Shown here one piece after another: positions 1 through 7,479 of a DNA stretch of 64,000 nt. The notes under the pieces are model-generated. The model saw only the letters and a program-made list of their open reading frames with translations. It had not been told where the DNA came from and did not search any database. This DNA comes from Alteriqipengyuania halimionae (lineage in GTDB: Bacteria; Pseudomonadota; Alphaproteobacteria; Sphingomonadales; Sphingomonadaceae), in assembly GCF_009827575.1 (NCBI RefSeq), contig NZ_WTYR01000001.1, positions 2,515,001 to 2,579,000 on the forward strand, in the 5' to 3' direction. A program made the position numbers and the translations under genes. Numbering within the stretch: position 1 is the stretch's first letter; every line of letters starts with the position of its first letter.

Positions 1-1
1 G

Positions 2-367
2 CAAGTTGCGTTGCTGTTCTACTGGAAGACGCTGGGGCGCCAGGTGCGGATCGAAGGGCCGCTCGAACAGGTTTCGGACGAAGAAGCGGATGCCTATTTC
101 GCCAGCCGTCCGCGCGATTCGCAAATCGGCGCGCATGCCTCGCAGCAATCCGCCGCGCTCGACGAACGGGCAACCTTCCTCGAGCGGATCGCCGAGGTCG
201 AGGCTCGCTATGAAGGGCAGGACGTGCCGCGCCCGCCGCACTGGACGGGCTTTCGCGTCGCGCCGCGTTTCGTCGAATTGTGGTCCGATCGGGCCAATCG
301 CCTGCACGACCGGCGACTCTACACCCGCTCCGCCGAGGGGTGGACCTCCACGCTGTTGTATCCGTGA
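2..367 (+). CDS. pdxH: Pyridoxamine 5'-phosphate oxidase, 3' part (5' end outside window)
   Basis: FMN-dependent enzyme that oxidises pyridoxamine or pyridoxine 5'-phosphate to pyridoxal 5'-phosphate in cytosolic vitamin B6 synthesis and salvage. The frame is open from the window edge, so the first 80-90 residues of a normal protein of about 200 are missing. Family landmarks are visible: [14 protein letters not shown], the [11 protein letters not shown] segment (normally SQIGAWAS), and [17 protein letters not shown] near the C-terminus, where the substrate-binding arginine lies. The protein ends in the short hydrophobic tail TLLYP, typical of the family. Its stop overlaps the next start (TGATG), so it is probably co-transcribed with the cation efflux gene. 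Identification is confident although the protein is partial. Confidence 0.93.
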   Translation, partial: QVALLFYWKTLGRQVRIEGPLEQVSDEEADAYFASRPRDSQIGAHASQQSAALDERATFLERIAEVEARYEGQDVPRPPHWTGFRVAPRFVELWSDRANRLHDRRLYTRSAEGWTSTLLYP

Positions 368-1308
368 TGGTGGACGCCGAACGCGCCCGGCTGACCCGAT
401 CGGCGGCACTGGCCTCGATGTCGGTTGCCCTGCTGCTCGTGGGGCTCAAGGTCTGGGCCGCGTGGCGCACCGGATCGACCGCGATGCTCGGCAGCCTGGC
501 CGACACCGCGCTCGACCTCGTCGCAAGTTTTGCGACCCTCATCGGGGTCTGGTTCGCGGCCCAACCGGCCGACCACGATCATCGCTTCGGCCATGGCAAG
601 GCTGAGGCGCTGGCGGCGATGTTCCAGGTGGTGCTGATCGCGATCTCGGCGACGGCAATCATCGTGCGTTCGGCCATGCGACTGATCGCGGCCGATACCG
701 CCGTCGAAGCGCCCGGTGACGGGATCCTCGTCTCGGGAATCGCGATCGTCGCCACGATCGGGCTGCTGGCCTGGCAGCGCTATGTGATCGCGCGCACACG
801 GTCGGTCGCGATCCATGCCGATCACGTCCACTACCAGTCCGACATCCTGCTCAACTTCGCGGTGATCGTGGCGCTGCTGCTCGAATCATGGCTTGGCCTG
901 GCCGGAGCCGATCCGGTGTTCGGCTTCGCTATCGCGCTATGGCTGCTGTGGGGGGGCTTCCGCGCCGCAACCGAGGCCGTCGACCAATTGCTCGATCGCG
1001 AATGGCCGGACGAGAAGCGCCTTCGCTTCGTCGAACTCGCCGCGCGCCACCCCGAATTGTCGAACCTGCATGATCTGCGCACGCGTTCGAGTGGCTCGCA
1101 GGATTTCGTCCAGTTCCATGTCGATCTGCCGGGGAACATGACGGTCGAGCAGGCGCACGAGATCATCGAGCGGGTCGAGAGCGATCTGTGCGCGCATTTC
1201 CCCGAGATGGAATTGCTGATTCATATCGATCCGATGGGCCATGTCGATGAACCCGACAATCCGCTGGTCGAACAGGACGAGTTCGAAGCGCTGGAGGACA
1301 AGACATGA
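367..1308 (+). CDS. Cation diffusion facilitator family transporter (FieF-like)
   Basis: Predicted inner-membrane divalent metal/proton antiporter of the CDF family, exporting Zn, Fe or similar ions. The 313-residue product has hydrophobic segments at about residues 13-30, 40-60, 82-102, 117-137 and 155-200, followed by a cytoplasmic C-terminal domain of about 90 residues. The metal-site pattern is present: LADTALDLVAS (DxxxD) in TM2 and HADHVHYQSD (HxxxD) in TM5, the arrangement of E. coli FieF. The ATG at 367 overlaps the pdxH stop; an in-frame upstream start at 280 would run deep into pdxH and is rejected. The last four bases (ATGA) overlap the PhzF gene. The metal specificity cannot be read from sequence alone. 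Confidence 0.9.
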   Translation: MVDAERARLTRSAALASMSVALLLVGLKVWAAWRTGSTAMLGSLADTALDLVASFATLIGVWFAAQPADHDHRFGHGKAEALAAMFQVVLIAISATAIIVRSAMRLIAADTAVEAPGDGILVSGIAIVATIGLLAWQRYVIARTRSVAIHADHVHYQSDILLNFAVIVALLLESWLGLAGADPVFGFAIALWLLWGGFRAATEAVDQLLDREWPDEKRLRFVELAARHPELSNLHDLRTRSSGSQDFVQFHVDLPGNMTVEQAHEIIERVESDLCAHFPEMELLIHIDPMGHVDEPDNPLVEQDEFEALEDKT

Positions 1309-2102
1309 CGGCGATACCCTATTGGCACGTCGACGCCTTTGCCGATGCCCCGTTCGGCGGCAATCAGGCGGCGGTGATGGTGCTCGACAAGTGGTTGCCG
1401 GATGCGACCTTGCAGGCGATCGGGGCCGAGAATAATTTTGCCGAAACCGCCTTCCTCGTTCGCGACGACAGCGGCGTGGCCGACTGGGAGTTGCGCTGGT
1501 TCACGCCGACCAGCGAAGTGAAGATGTGCGGCCACGCGACGCTGGCGAGCGGGCACGTGGTGCTGTCGCGGGATGGAGGAGAGAAGGTCCTGTTCCGCAC
1601 GAGGAACGCCGGCGTGCTCGAAGTGCGCAGGCAAGGCGGGGCCTATGAGCTCGCCTTGCCGACGAGTCGCGTCGAGCAGCGCGCCATGCCCGACCTGTCG
1701 GGCGCGCTAGGCACTGGCGATGCCGCGGTGTTCGATACGGTCCAGGGGGCCGAGCAGACGGCAATCATATTGCTCGACGACGAATCGCAAGTGCGCGCAC
1801 TCGCGCCCGACATGCGAGCGCTCGAGCAGATCGACCGGATGGCGATCTGCACCGCGCCCGGGGATTCGACCGATGTCGTCAGCCGGGTGTTCGTGCCGGC
1901 ATGGGGTGTTCCGGAAGACAGCGTGACCGGCTCCGCCCATGCGGCGCTGGCTCCATTCTGGGCCGAGCGGCTCGGCCGCGACGAATTCACCGCTTTCCAG
2001 GCATCCGCACGCGGCGGTCACGTGCGTTGCGGTGTCGACGGCGCGCGCGTGTGGCTCGGCGGCCCCTGCGTGACGGTGGTCGAGGGAACGTTCAGACTGT
2101 AA
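1305..2102 (+). CDS. PhzF family isomerase-like protein
   Basis: The 265-residue protein belongs to the PhzF/diaminopimelate-epimerase-fold family. The N-terminal motif HVDAFADAPFGGNQAAVM and the catalytic-glutamate segment NNFAETAFL are present, as are WFTPTSEVKMCGHATLAS and the C-terminal half-repeat EDSVTGSAHAAL. The true PhzF isomerises a phenazine precursor, but no phenazine genes are nearby, so the substrate is unknown and the gene is probably a housekeeping paralogue. It starts inside the last codon of the CDF gene (ATGA) and forms the end of a three-gene run with pdxH. Its stop lies only 10 bases from the convergent stop of the beta-lactamase-like gene. Confidence 0.88.
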   Translation: MTAIPYWHVDAFADAPFGGNQAAVMVLDKWLPDATLQAIGAENNFAETAFLVRDDSGVADWELRWFTPTSEVKMCGHATLASGHVVLSRDGGEKVLFRTRNAGVLEVRRQGGAYELALPTSRVEQRAMPDLSGALGTGDAAVFDTVQGAEQTAIILLDDESQVRALAPDMRALEQIDRMAICTAPGDSTDVVSRVFVPAWGVPEDSVTGSAHAALAPFWAERLGRDEFTAFQASARGGHVRCGVDGARVWLGGPCVTVVEGTFRL

Positions 2103-2112
2103 TTTCGCCGCT

Positions 2113-3240
2113 TCAGTTCTGGAAAAGCTGCGTCAGCCGCGCGATCCGGCGTACCACGCCGTTTCGCAAATCGCCGTCCGGGGTCTTGCCCAGCCGTACC
2201 ACCGTCAATTGCTGGCTCGGTGAAACGAACACATACTGACCCAGATGGCCGATCATCGCGAAGGCGCTTTGCGGCGCGTCATCGGGGAACAGCGATTTCC
2301 GCTCGGTGCCCGATGGCCGGTTGAGCCAGATCTGCGCACCGTAATCGGGTGCGCGCGGGCTCGGCGTGATCATGAAGTCGATCCAGCGGCGCGGAACGAC
2401 CTGCACGCCGCCGACATTGCCGCCCCGGCGCAGGAATTCGCCGAACTTCGCCCAGTCGCGGGCGGTTGCGTGCATCAGACTGCCACCCACCAGCGTGCCC
2501 GAGGCATCGTATTCGGGGACCATCGAATCCATCCCCAGCGGGCCGAACAGGCGGGTGCGCAGATAGTCGTCGACCGCGCGGCGGCGCACCTCGGGCGTAT
2601 CCGCAGTCGCCAGCGTGCGCGCCGCGATGTCCGCCAGGATCACGGTGGTGTTGCTCGAATATTCGAACTTCTCGCCCGGGTCGGCCTCGAGACTCTGCGC
2701 CTCGGCATAGGCCGCCATGTCGTCGCGTCCGTCGGTAAACAGCATGCGGACCTCGTCCGATTCGTAAATCGGATCGCCCGCTTCGGTGTGGGTGAGCCCC
2801 GACCGCATCTGGAGCAATTGCCGCAGCGTGATCTCGCCGCGCGGATCGCCGGGCCGCGTCCAGGCCGGCACCGGCGCGCTTTCATCGAGGCTGAGCAGGC
2901 CATCGGTGACCAGCATGCCGATCAGGACCCCGGTGACGGTCTTGGCCATCGACCAACTGACGAAGCGGGTCTCGGCATCGTATCCCGGGGCGTATCGTTC
3001 GACGATGGTCGCCCCGTCGTGCACCACAACGACCGCGCGCGTTTCCGCAACATCCTCGGCGAACAGCGCATCGACTCGCCGCGCCAGCGCCTCACGCGAA
3101 ACGTTGGGTTCTTCCACCACACCTTCATACGCCGATTCGGCCAGGGGCGATGTTTCCGGGTCGTATTCGGGATCGCCCGAACATGCTGCGAGCAGGAAAG
3201 CGGGCAGGAGCGGCAGGGTGGCGAGCAAGCGGCTGGACAT
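2113..3240 (-). CDS. Serine hydrolase lipoprotein of the beta-lactamase/penicillin-binding fold
   Basis: A 375-residue class C beta-lactamase-like serine hydrolase (Pfam Beta-lactamase type), probably an esterase or peptidase of the cell envelope. Residues 1-19 form a lipoprotein signal with lipobox LLAAC, so it should be acylated and periplasm-facing. The nucleophile motif SxxK is seen in WSMAKTVTG. A Tyr/Ser-Asn type second motif is likely at EYSSNTTV, and the C-terminal HLGQYVFVSP replaces the usual HxG/KTG strand. The open frame continues upstream to 4866, but that part is antisense to mnmA. The ATG at 3240 gives the signal peptide and is preferred. It is divergent from the small membrane protein at 3271, with 30 bases between starts. 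The substrate is unknown. Confidence 0.85.
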   Translation of the reverse strand: MSSRLLATLPLLPAFLLAACSGDPEYDPETSPLAESAYEGVVEEPNVSREALARRVDALFAEDVAETRAVVVVHDGATIVERYAPGYDAETRFVSWSMAKTVTGVLIGMLVTDGLLSLDESAPVPAWTRPGDPRGEITLRQLLQMRSGLTHTEAGDPIYESDEVRMLFTDGRDDMAAYAEAQSLEADPGEKFEYSSNTTVILADIAARTLATADTPEVRRRAVDDYLRTRLFGPLGMDSMVPEYDASGTLVGGSLMHATARDWAKFGEFLRRGGNVGGVQVVPRRWIDFMITPSPRAPDYGAQIWLNRPSGTERKSLFPDDAPQSAFAMIGHLGQYVFVSPSQQLTVVRLGKTPDGDLRNGVVRRIARLTQLFQN

Positions 3241-3270
3241 CGCGGCGACTGATGCGCAAAGCCTCGCGCC

Positions 3271-3648
3271 ATGGCAACCGCAAACGTGCCCCCCGACCCG
3301 CCTCGCACAACGCCACGGCCCCGCCGCCGCTGGCCGAGCGTGCTCGGCTGGGTGGCGCTGCTGATCGTACTGGCGCTGGGCGCGGCCTGGGCAGTCTATG
3401 GAAAGACGGTGTCGGACTTTGCCGTGACCGGCACGTCCTACGGCGCGCGCGTCGCCTGTTCGTGCCGGTATATCGGCGGGCGCTCGCTCGGCGATTGCCG
3501 CAAGGATTTCGAAGACGGGATGGAGCTCATCCGGTTGAGCGAGGATCCCGAAGCGAAAAGCGTGACCGCGACCTTCCCGCTCGTATCGAGCCAGACCGCG
3601 ACCTATCGCAAAGGCTATGGCTGCGTGCTCGAGGAGTGGGAGAACTAG
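3271..3648 (+). CDS. Small membrane-anchored protein of unknown function
   Basis: I do not recognise the family. The 125-residue product has a basic, proline-rich cytoplasmic N-terminus (RPRRRWP), one membrane segment at about residues 23-44, and an exported domain of about 80 residues. That domain holds four cysteines ([20 protein letters not shown]), suggesting one or two disulfides. Coding potential is supported by alphaproteobacterial codon usage and by the close divergent arrangement with the serine hydrolase lipoprotein, which may share its promoter region. The TAG stop overlaps the antisense TAG stop of mnmA in a CTAG palindrome. A partner or inhibitor role for the adjacent hydrolase is possible, but this is only a guess from position. 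Confidence 0.7.
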   Translation: MATANVPPDPPRTTPRPRRRWPSVLGWVALLIVLALGAAWAVYGKTVSDFAVTGTSYGARVACSCRYIGGRSLGDCRKDFEDGMELIRLSEDPEAKSVTATFPLVSSQTATYRKGYGCVLEEWEN

Positions 3649-4808
3649 GCGTCGCTGGTGGCGACAGGCTCGGTCGAAGAGATCCAGCCCCCGCCGATGA
3701 CACGGTCCCCGGCATAGATCACCGCCGCCTGTCCCGGCGCGACGCCGTATTCGGGCGTTTCGAACCGGATCGAGACCGCCGCGCCATCGCCCAGCGGCCC
3801 GTCGAGCGTGACCGGCACCGGCTTGGACAGCGAACGGACCTTGGCGGTGAGCGGCGCTTCGGGCACCGGGCCGATCCGGTTGGTTTCGATGATCCGCGCC
3901 GCGGCAACACCCAGCAGGCGTTTGGGGCCGACCACCACAGCACGCTTTTCGGCATCGATCCGGACCACGTAAAGCGGCTCGGCCTGTCCGCCGATTTCGA
4001 GCCCGCGGCGCTGGCCGACGGTGTAGTGGATCACCCCGCGATGTGTGCCCAGTTCCTCGCCGGTTTCGGCATGGACGATCGGGCCGGTATCCTCGGCATC
4101 GGGGCGCACCTTGCGCACCACGCGGGCGTAATCGCCATCGGGCACGAAGCAGATGTCCTGGCTGTCTGGCTTGTTGGCGACCACCAGGCCGGCCTCTTCG
4201 GCCAGTGCGCGCACATCCTGCTTGGGCAGGCCGCCGAGAGGAAAGCGCAGATAGTCGAGCTGTTCCTCGGTCGTGGCGTAAAGGAAATAGGACTGGTCGC
4301 GCGCCGGATCGAGCGCGCGGTGCAGTTCTGCCCCGGCAGGCCCTATCTCGCGCCGGACGTAATGGCCGGTGGCGAGACAATCCGCCCCCAGTTCCTTCGC
4401 CATGCCCAGCAAATCCTTGAACTTGGGGCCCATGTTGCAGCGGATGCAGGGGATCGGCGTGCGGCCCTGCATGTAGTCGTCTGCGAACTGGTCGATCACC
4501 TCTTCGCGAAAGCTCGAGGCATGGTCGAAGACGTAATGGGCGATGCCCAGACGATCGGCCACCAGGCGGGCATCGCGGATATCGTCGCCTGCGCAGCAGC
4601 TCTTCGCGCGGCCCACGGCCTCGCCATGATCGTAGAGCTGGAGGGTGATCCCGATCACCTCGGCCCCGGTTCGCGCGGCGAGCGCGGCAACGACCGAACT
4701 GTCGACCCCGCCCGACATGGCGACGACGATGCGCTTGTCGGCGAGGTTGCCGGCAAGCTGGAACAGCGCGGCCGGATCGGCGCTGGAAAGGCTGGCGGTG
4801 GAGGGCAT
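3645..4808 (-). CDS. mnmA: tRNA-specific 2-thiouridylase MnmA
   Basis: Catalyses 2-thiolation of U34 in tRNA-Lys, -Glu and -Gln, using ATP and a persulfide relay. The 387-residue product has the PP-loop ATPase motif [11 protein letters not shown], the first catalytic cysteine in [17 protein letters not shown] and the second in [13 protein letters not shown]. These are followed by the conserved TVGQRRGL segment and a C-terminal beta-barrel. The frame stays open upstream to 4934, but the ATG at 4808 gives the usual MnmA N-terminal length ahead of the PP-loop, so it is chosen. The gene stands alone on its strand, and its start faces the sciP region. Length and motifs are normal for alphaproteobacteria. 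Confidence 0.95.
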   Translation of the reverse strand: MPSTASLSSADPAALFQLAGNLADKRIVVAMSGGVDSSVVAALAARTGAEVIGITLQLYDHGEAVGRAKSCCAGDDIRDARLVADRLGIAHYVFDHASSFREEVIDQFADDYMQGRTPIPCIRCNMGPKFKDLLGMAKELGADCLATGHYVRREIGPAGAELHRALDPARDQSYFLYATTEEQLDYLRFPLGGLPKQDVRALAEEAGLVVANKPDSQDICFVPDGDYARVVRKVRPDAEDTGPIVHAETGEELGTHRGVIHYTVGQRRGLEIGGQAEPLYVVRIDAEKRAVVVGPKRLLGVAAARIIETNRIGPVPEAPLTAKVRSLSKPVPVTLDGPLGDGAAVSIRFETPEYGVAPGQAAVIYAGDRVIGGGWISSTEPVATSDA

Positions 4809-4926
4809 GGCGCTCACATAGGCGTTCGAGCGCGCCTCGGCAATTCCCGGGCGTGGGCAGGGGCATCGCAATCGCTTGCTCGAACGGTTTACCTTTCGTT
4901 TGCCATGTGTTGCTAGGCCGAGTCTC

Positions 4927-5289
4927 ATGACCATGGGTTTCTCACCGACGGAATGGCCTCAATTGCCGCGGGAATCGCGGGATTCCGACGAGTCGCCGGG
5001 GCCGGAATGGGAAACCCTGCGGGCCCGACTCGACGCCGCCCACAGCGTGCGGGTGACAGGCGACGAGGCTGCAAAAGCGGGTCGCAATGGCAGTTTTTCG
5101 CCCGGATCGGCGGAAAGCATCGGCTCGCTGGGAGAAGAAACGGCAGAAGATTCGCACAGCGCCCCGGGGGGTGGCGTTAACCAAGGTAAACGCGGCGTTA
5201 ACCATAGGGTTTCAACCAATGGCAAGCCGCAGGTGTCAGACGGGGCTGAGGAGGCCGGGACAGCTTTGCCCGGCCACACGAGGGATTAG
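4927..5289 (+). CDS. Putative small protein immediately upstream of sciP
   Basis: A 120-codon open frame whose TAG stop directly abuts the ATG of sciP (zero spacing), as expected for translational coupling. The predicted product starts [13 protein letters not shown] (a second start at 4933 gives MGFSPTEW). It has a helical charged stretch around [12 protein letters not shown] and is otherwise low-complexity and polar, with [10 protein letters not shown] and [11 protein letters not shown] recall loosely similar short polar proteins in this position in sphingomonads, but could not check. The alternative is a non-coding sciP leader, because the CtrA-like boxes at 5177-5205 lie inside it. No strong ribosome binding site is visible. 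Treat as tentative. Confidence 0.42.
   Translation: MTMGFSPTEWPQLPRESRDSDESPGPEWETLRARLDAAHSVRVTGDEAAKAGRNGSFSPGSAESIGSLGEETAEDSHSAPGGGVNQGKRGVNHRVSTNGKPQVSDGAEEAGTALPGHTRD
5177..5205 (+). promoter_or_regulatory. CtrA-like boxes upstream of sciP
   Basis: Two TTAACC-containing sites lie 85-113 bases before the sciP start. TTAACCAAGGTAAAC at 5177-5191 resembles a full CtrA box (TTAA-N6/7-TTAA) with one degenerate half. TTAACCAT at 5198-5205 matches the short CtrA half-site. Each is preceded by GGCG, so the two look like a partial direct repeat. In Caulobacter, CtrA activates sciP and SciP in turn restrains CtrA, so CtrA control here would fit. This is inference from motif and position only. 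Confidence 0.45.
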
Positions 5290-5589
5290 ATGATCGAGAA
5301 CCAGAAGATACGACCGGAATCGGTGATCGGCCCGCTCGGAGAGCCCCTGCGGCTCGAAGACTTGCCGAAGCCCGATACGCGTCGCTGGGTCGTGCGCCGC
5401 AAGGCAGAGGTCGTCGCTGCCGTCAATGGCGGTCTGCTGACGATCGACGAGGTCTGCGAACGCTACAACCTCACGCTTGAAGAGTTCGCTTCCTGGCAAC
5501 GGGCGGTGGACCGCTCGGGCATGCAGGGCCTGCGGGTGACGCGCATCCAGCATTATCGAGACTTGTACGAACGCCAGCATAAATACTGA
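5290..5589 (+). CDS. sciP: SciP-type cell-cycle regulator (DUF1153), CtrA inhibitor
   Basis: A 99-residue homologue of Caulobacter SciP, the small protein that binds DNA and the master regulator CtrA and represses CtrA-activated transcription outside the swarmer phase. The hallmarks are an N-terminal VIGPLGEPLRLEDLP, then RWVVRRKAEVVAAVNGGLLT, the helix-turn-helix-like IDEVCERYNLTLEEFASW, and a C-terminal GMQGLRVTRIQHYR. Length and motif order match the family throughout. The ATG at 5290 abuts the stop of the putative upstream ORF. CtrA-like boxes precede it and a strong hairpin terminator follows at 5614, so it probably ends its own transcript. The product is cytoplasmic. Confidence 0.93.
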   Translation: MIENQKIRPESVIGPLGEPLRLEDLPKPDTRRWVVRRKAEVVAAVNGGLLTIDEVCERYNLTLEEFASWQRAVDRSGMQGLRVTRIQHYRDLYERQHKY

Positions 5590-5613
5590 ATTTTCCGGTA
5601 TTTGACAGCTGAC

Positions 5614-5649
5614 AGGGCGCCCACTCCCACCCGGGAGCGGGCGCCCTTT
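5614..5649 (+). terminator. Rho-independent terminator after sciP
   Basis: Stem AGGGCGCCC (5614-5622) pairs with GGGCGCCCT (5639-5647), with a further CTCCC/GGGAG inside and a short ACCC loop, followed by TT. The T run is short but the GC stem is very strong. Confidence 0.75.
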
Positions 5650-5780
5650 CGGTATTTAGGTGCCTCAACGGGAACACATCTTCCTTACCGACCGTTTGAT
5701 TGACCGGATGGGACGGGCAACAGCGCGCACCCGCCCGCAGGTCCGTTCCGAAATTAGGACGCAACAGGAGGATGCACGCA

Positions 5781-6038
5781 ATGCCAGGTTTTCTAGTAAT
5801 GATTATTGTCGGTGGTATCGCAGGCTGGCTCGCCAGCATGGTGATGGCACGCGATGCCTCGATGGGAATTCTTCTCAACATCGTCGTCGGTATTATCGGC
5901 GGCCTGATCGGTGGTTTCCTGCTCGGTGCCTACATCAATGTCGGCGCTGAGTGGATCAACTATCTCATCACCGCCTTCATCGGCGCGGTGGTACTGCTGC
6001 TAATCATCAATCTCGTTCAGCGTGGTCGCGTACGATAA
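5781..6038 (+). CDS. GlsB/YeaQ/YmgE family stress-response membrane protein
   Basis: A very hydrophobic 85-residue protein of the transglycosylase-associated (YeaQ/YmgE) family, associated with stress responses in enterobacteria; the biochemical role is not established. It has three predicted membrane helices at about residues 3-22, 29-50 and 58-78. These contain the glycine-rich family motif VVGIIGGLIGGFLLG and end with a short basic tail (VQRGRVR). The ATG at 5781 is chosen because CAGGAGG at 5765-5771 sits at a normal distance. The ATG at 5772 would touch the Shine-Dalgarno itself, and starts further upstream give a non-hydrophobic leader. The gene is flanked by terminators on both sides, so it is a monocistronic unit. 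Confidence 0.88.
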   Translation: MPGFLVMIIVGGIAGWLASMVMARDASMGILLNIVVGIIGGLIGGFLLGAYINVGAEWINYLITAFIGAVVLLLIINLVQRGRVR

Positions 6039-6077
6039 CGCTACGCCATAGGTAATCGCACTCCGGTGCGACTTTCG

Positions 6078-6108
6078 ACGGGCGGCTCCCTTGCGGGGCC
6101 GCCCGTTT
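6078..6108 (+). terminator. Rho-independent terminator after the GlsB-family gene
   Basis: Stem ACGGGCGGC (6078-6086) pairs with GCCGCCCGT (6098-6106) around an 11-base loop, followed by TTTCGTTT. It sits 40 bases after the stop codon. Confidence 0.78.
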
Positions 6109-6230
6109 CGTTTGTCCGGTGCAAGCGGGGTTTCGACAGTGGCGGGCACGCATCGCTCGCCGTCGATTATAAGCCGTTCGCAGAAGGCGGTATTGTCGTA
6201 TTTCGCGCTGCAGCGTAACCCGGACTTGAG

Positions 6231-6260
6231 ATTGGTGTGATAGAAATGTAATACACCATT
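6231..6260. promoter_or_regulatory. Operator-like imperfect palindrome before the RND pump genes
   Basis: Left arm ATTGGTGTGATA (6231-6242) and right arm TAATACACCATT (6249-6260) are inverted with a 6-base centre; 9 of 12 positions pair, including the full GGTGT/ACACC core. It ends 18 bases before the adaptor start, overlapping the region where a promoter or leader must lie. Such symmetry is typical of a TetR- or MarR-type repressor site. No regulator gene is adjacent, so a regulator would be encoded elsewhere. Confidence 0.5.
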
Positions 6261-6278
6261 TCCACCATGGGGATCGAC

Positions 6279-7475
6279 ATGAACGCCGAAATGCAAATCG
6301 AAACGCAGGACGCTGCACGGGTGGACGATCCGTTCGCGCTGGACGCCGATGAGCGCCGCAAGCGCCGCCGCCTCTGGATCGTGCTCGGCGCGATCGTCGT
6401 GCTGGTTGCCGGCGGTCTGTGGTTTCTGACCCGTGGTGGGGAAGAACAGGTTCCGGCCGCAGTGCAGGAACAGGAAGAGGCCGGCCCCGCCATCACCGTC
6501 ATGGTTCCCGGCAGCGCCACGATCGAGGGAGAGATCAACGCCACCGGCACGCTGGCCGCGCGGCGGGAAATGCCGGTCGGGGTCCAGGGCTCGGGCGGAC
6601 AGGTGTCCCGCGTGCTGGTCGATGCCGGCGATTGGGTGAATGCGGGGCAGATTCTCGCGGTGCTCGATCGCTCGGTGCAGAGCCAGCAGGTTTCGCAGCA
6701 GCGCGCGCAGGTGCGCGTCGCGGAATCGGATGCACGACTGGCGCAGGCCAATCTCGATCGCGCGCTCAAGCTGGTCGACCGTGGTTTCATCTCGACGGCC
6801 GATGTCGACCGTCTGACCGCGACCCGCGATGCGGCCGTCGCGCGGGTCGAAGTGGCCAAGGCCCAGCTCGGCGAATTGCAGGCGCGCACCGCACAGCTCA
6901 GCATCGTGGCCCCGGCAGCCGGCTTGATCCTCGAGCGCAATATCGAACCCGGTCAGGTCGTTGGCGGCGGTACCGGTGCGGTCTTCCTCATGGCGCGCGG
7001 CGGCGAAATGGAATTGATGGCGCAGCTCGGCGAAGACGATCTGGCGCGTATTTCCACCGGCGTGACGGCCCAGGTAACGCCCGTCGGTCTCGACCGCACC
7101 TTTACCGGCCAGGTATGGCAGATCGATCCCGTGATCGATTCCCAGTCCCGCCAGGGCACCGCGCGCATCGCGCTGTCCTATGCGCCGGGCCTCAAGCCGG
7201 GTGGTTTCGCCACCGCCACGATCGCGTCGGGTGCGGTGGTCGCACCGAGGCTGCCCGAAAGTGCCATTCAGGACGATGACGGCCAAAGCTACGTCTACAT
7301 CGTCGACAAGGACGACAAGATCGTCCGCCGCGACGTTACCACCGGCCTGATCACCGATGACGGGATTGCGATTGTCGACGGGCTCGACGGCACCGAGCGC
7401 GTGGTCCTGCGCGCGGCCGGGTTCCTGAAGCCGGGCGAAAAGGTTTCGCCGCAGGTCCAGAAAAGGCGGAAGTGA
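6279..7475 (+). CDS. RND efflux periplasmic adaptor subunit (membrane fusion protein)
   Basis: Periplasmic adaptor that links the inner-membrane RND permease encoded next to it to an outer-membrane channel. The 398-residue product has an N-terminal membrane anchor at about residues 32-50 after a charged cytoplasmic tail (DERRKRRRLW). The barrel-sandwich half-motifs are VDAGDWVNAGQILAVLD and IVAPAAGLILERNIEPGQVV. Between them is a helical hairpin rich in A, Q, R and D; beta-barrel and membrane-proximal domains follow. The start at 6279 is favoured over 6267 because TGGGGA precedes it at the right distance. It lies four bases upstream of the permease start, clearly one operon. No lipobox is seen, so it is a TM-anchored rather than acylated adaptor. 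No outer-membrane factor gene is in the window. Confidence 0.93.
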   Translation: MNAEMQIETQDAARVDDPFALDADERRKRRRLWIVLGAIVVLVAGGLWFLTRGGEEQVPAAVQEQEEAGPAITVMVPGSATIEGEINATGTLAARREMPVGVQGSGGQVSRVLVDAGDWVNAGQILAVLDRSVQSQQVSQQRAQVRVAESDARLAQANLDRALKLVDRGFISTADVDRLTATRDAAVARVEVAKAQLGELQARTAQLSIVAPAAGLILERNIEPGQVVGGGTGAVFLMARGGEMELMAQLGEDDLARISTGVTAQVTPVGLDRTFTGQVWQIDPVIDSQSRQGTARIALSYAPGLKPGGFATATIASGAVVAPRLPESAIQDDDGQSYVYIVDKDDKIVRRDVTTGLITDDGIAIVDGLDGTERVVLRAAGFLKPGEKVSPQVQKRRK

Positions 7476-7479
7476 CCCG

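Noticed and set aside
3150-4916. Plus-strand ORF (588 codons) across the hydrolase, small protein and mnmA
   Set aside because: Antisense to mnmA, which has strong motif support; no family resemblance.
5772-5780. Alternative ATG for the GlsB-family gene
   Set aside because: It sits directly on the Shine-Dalgarno; the ATG at 5781 has correct spacing.
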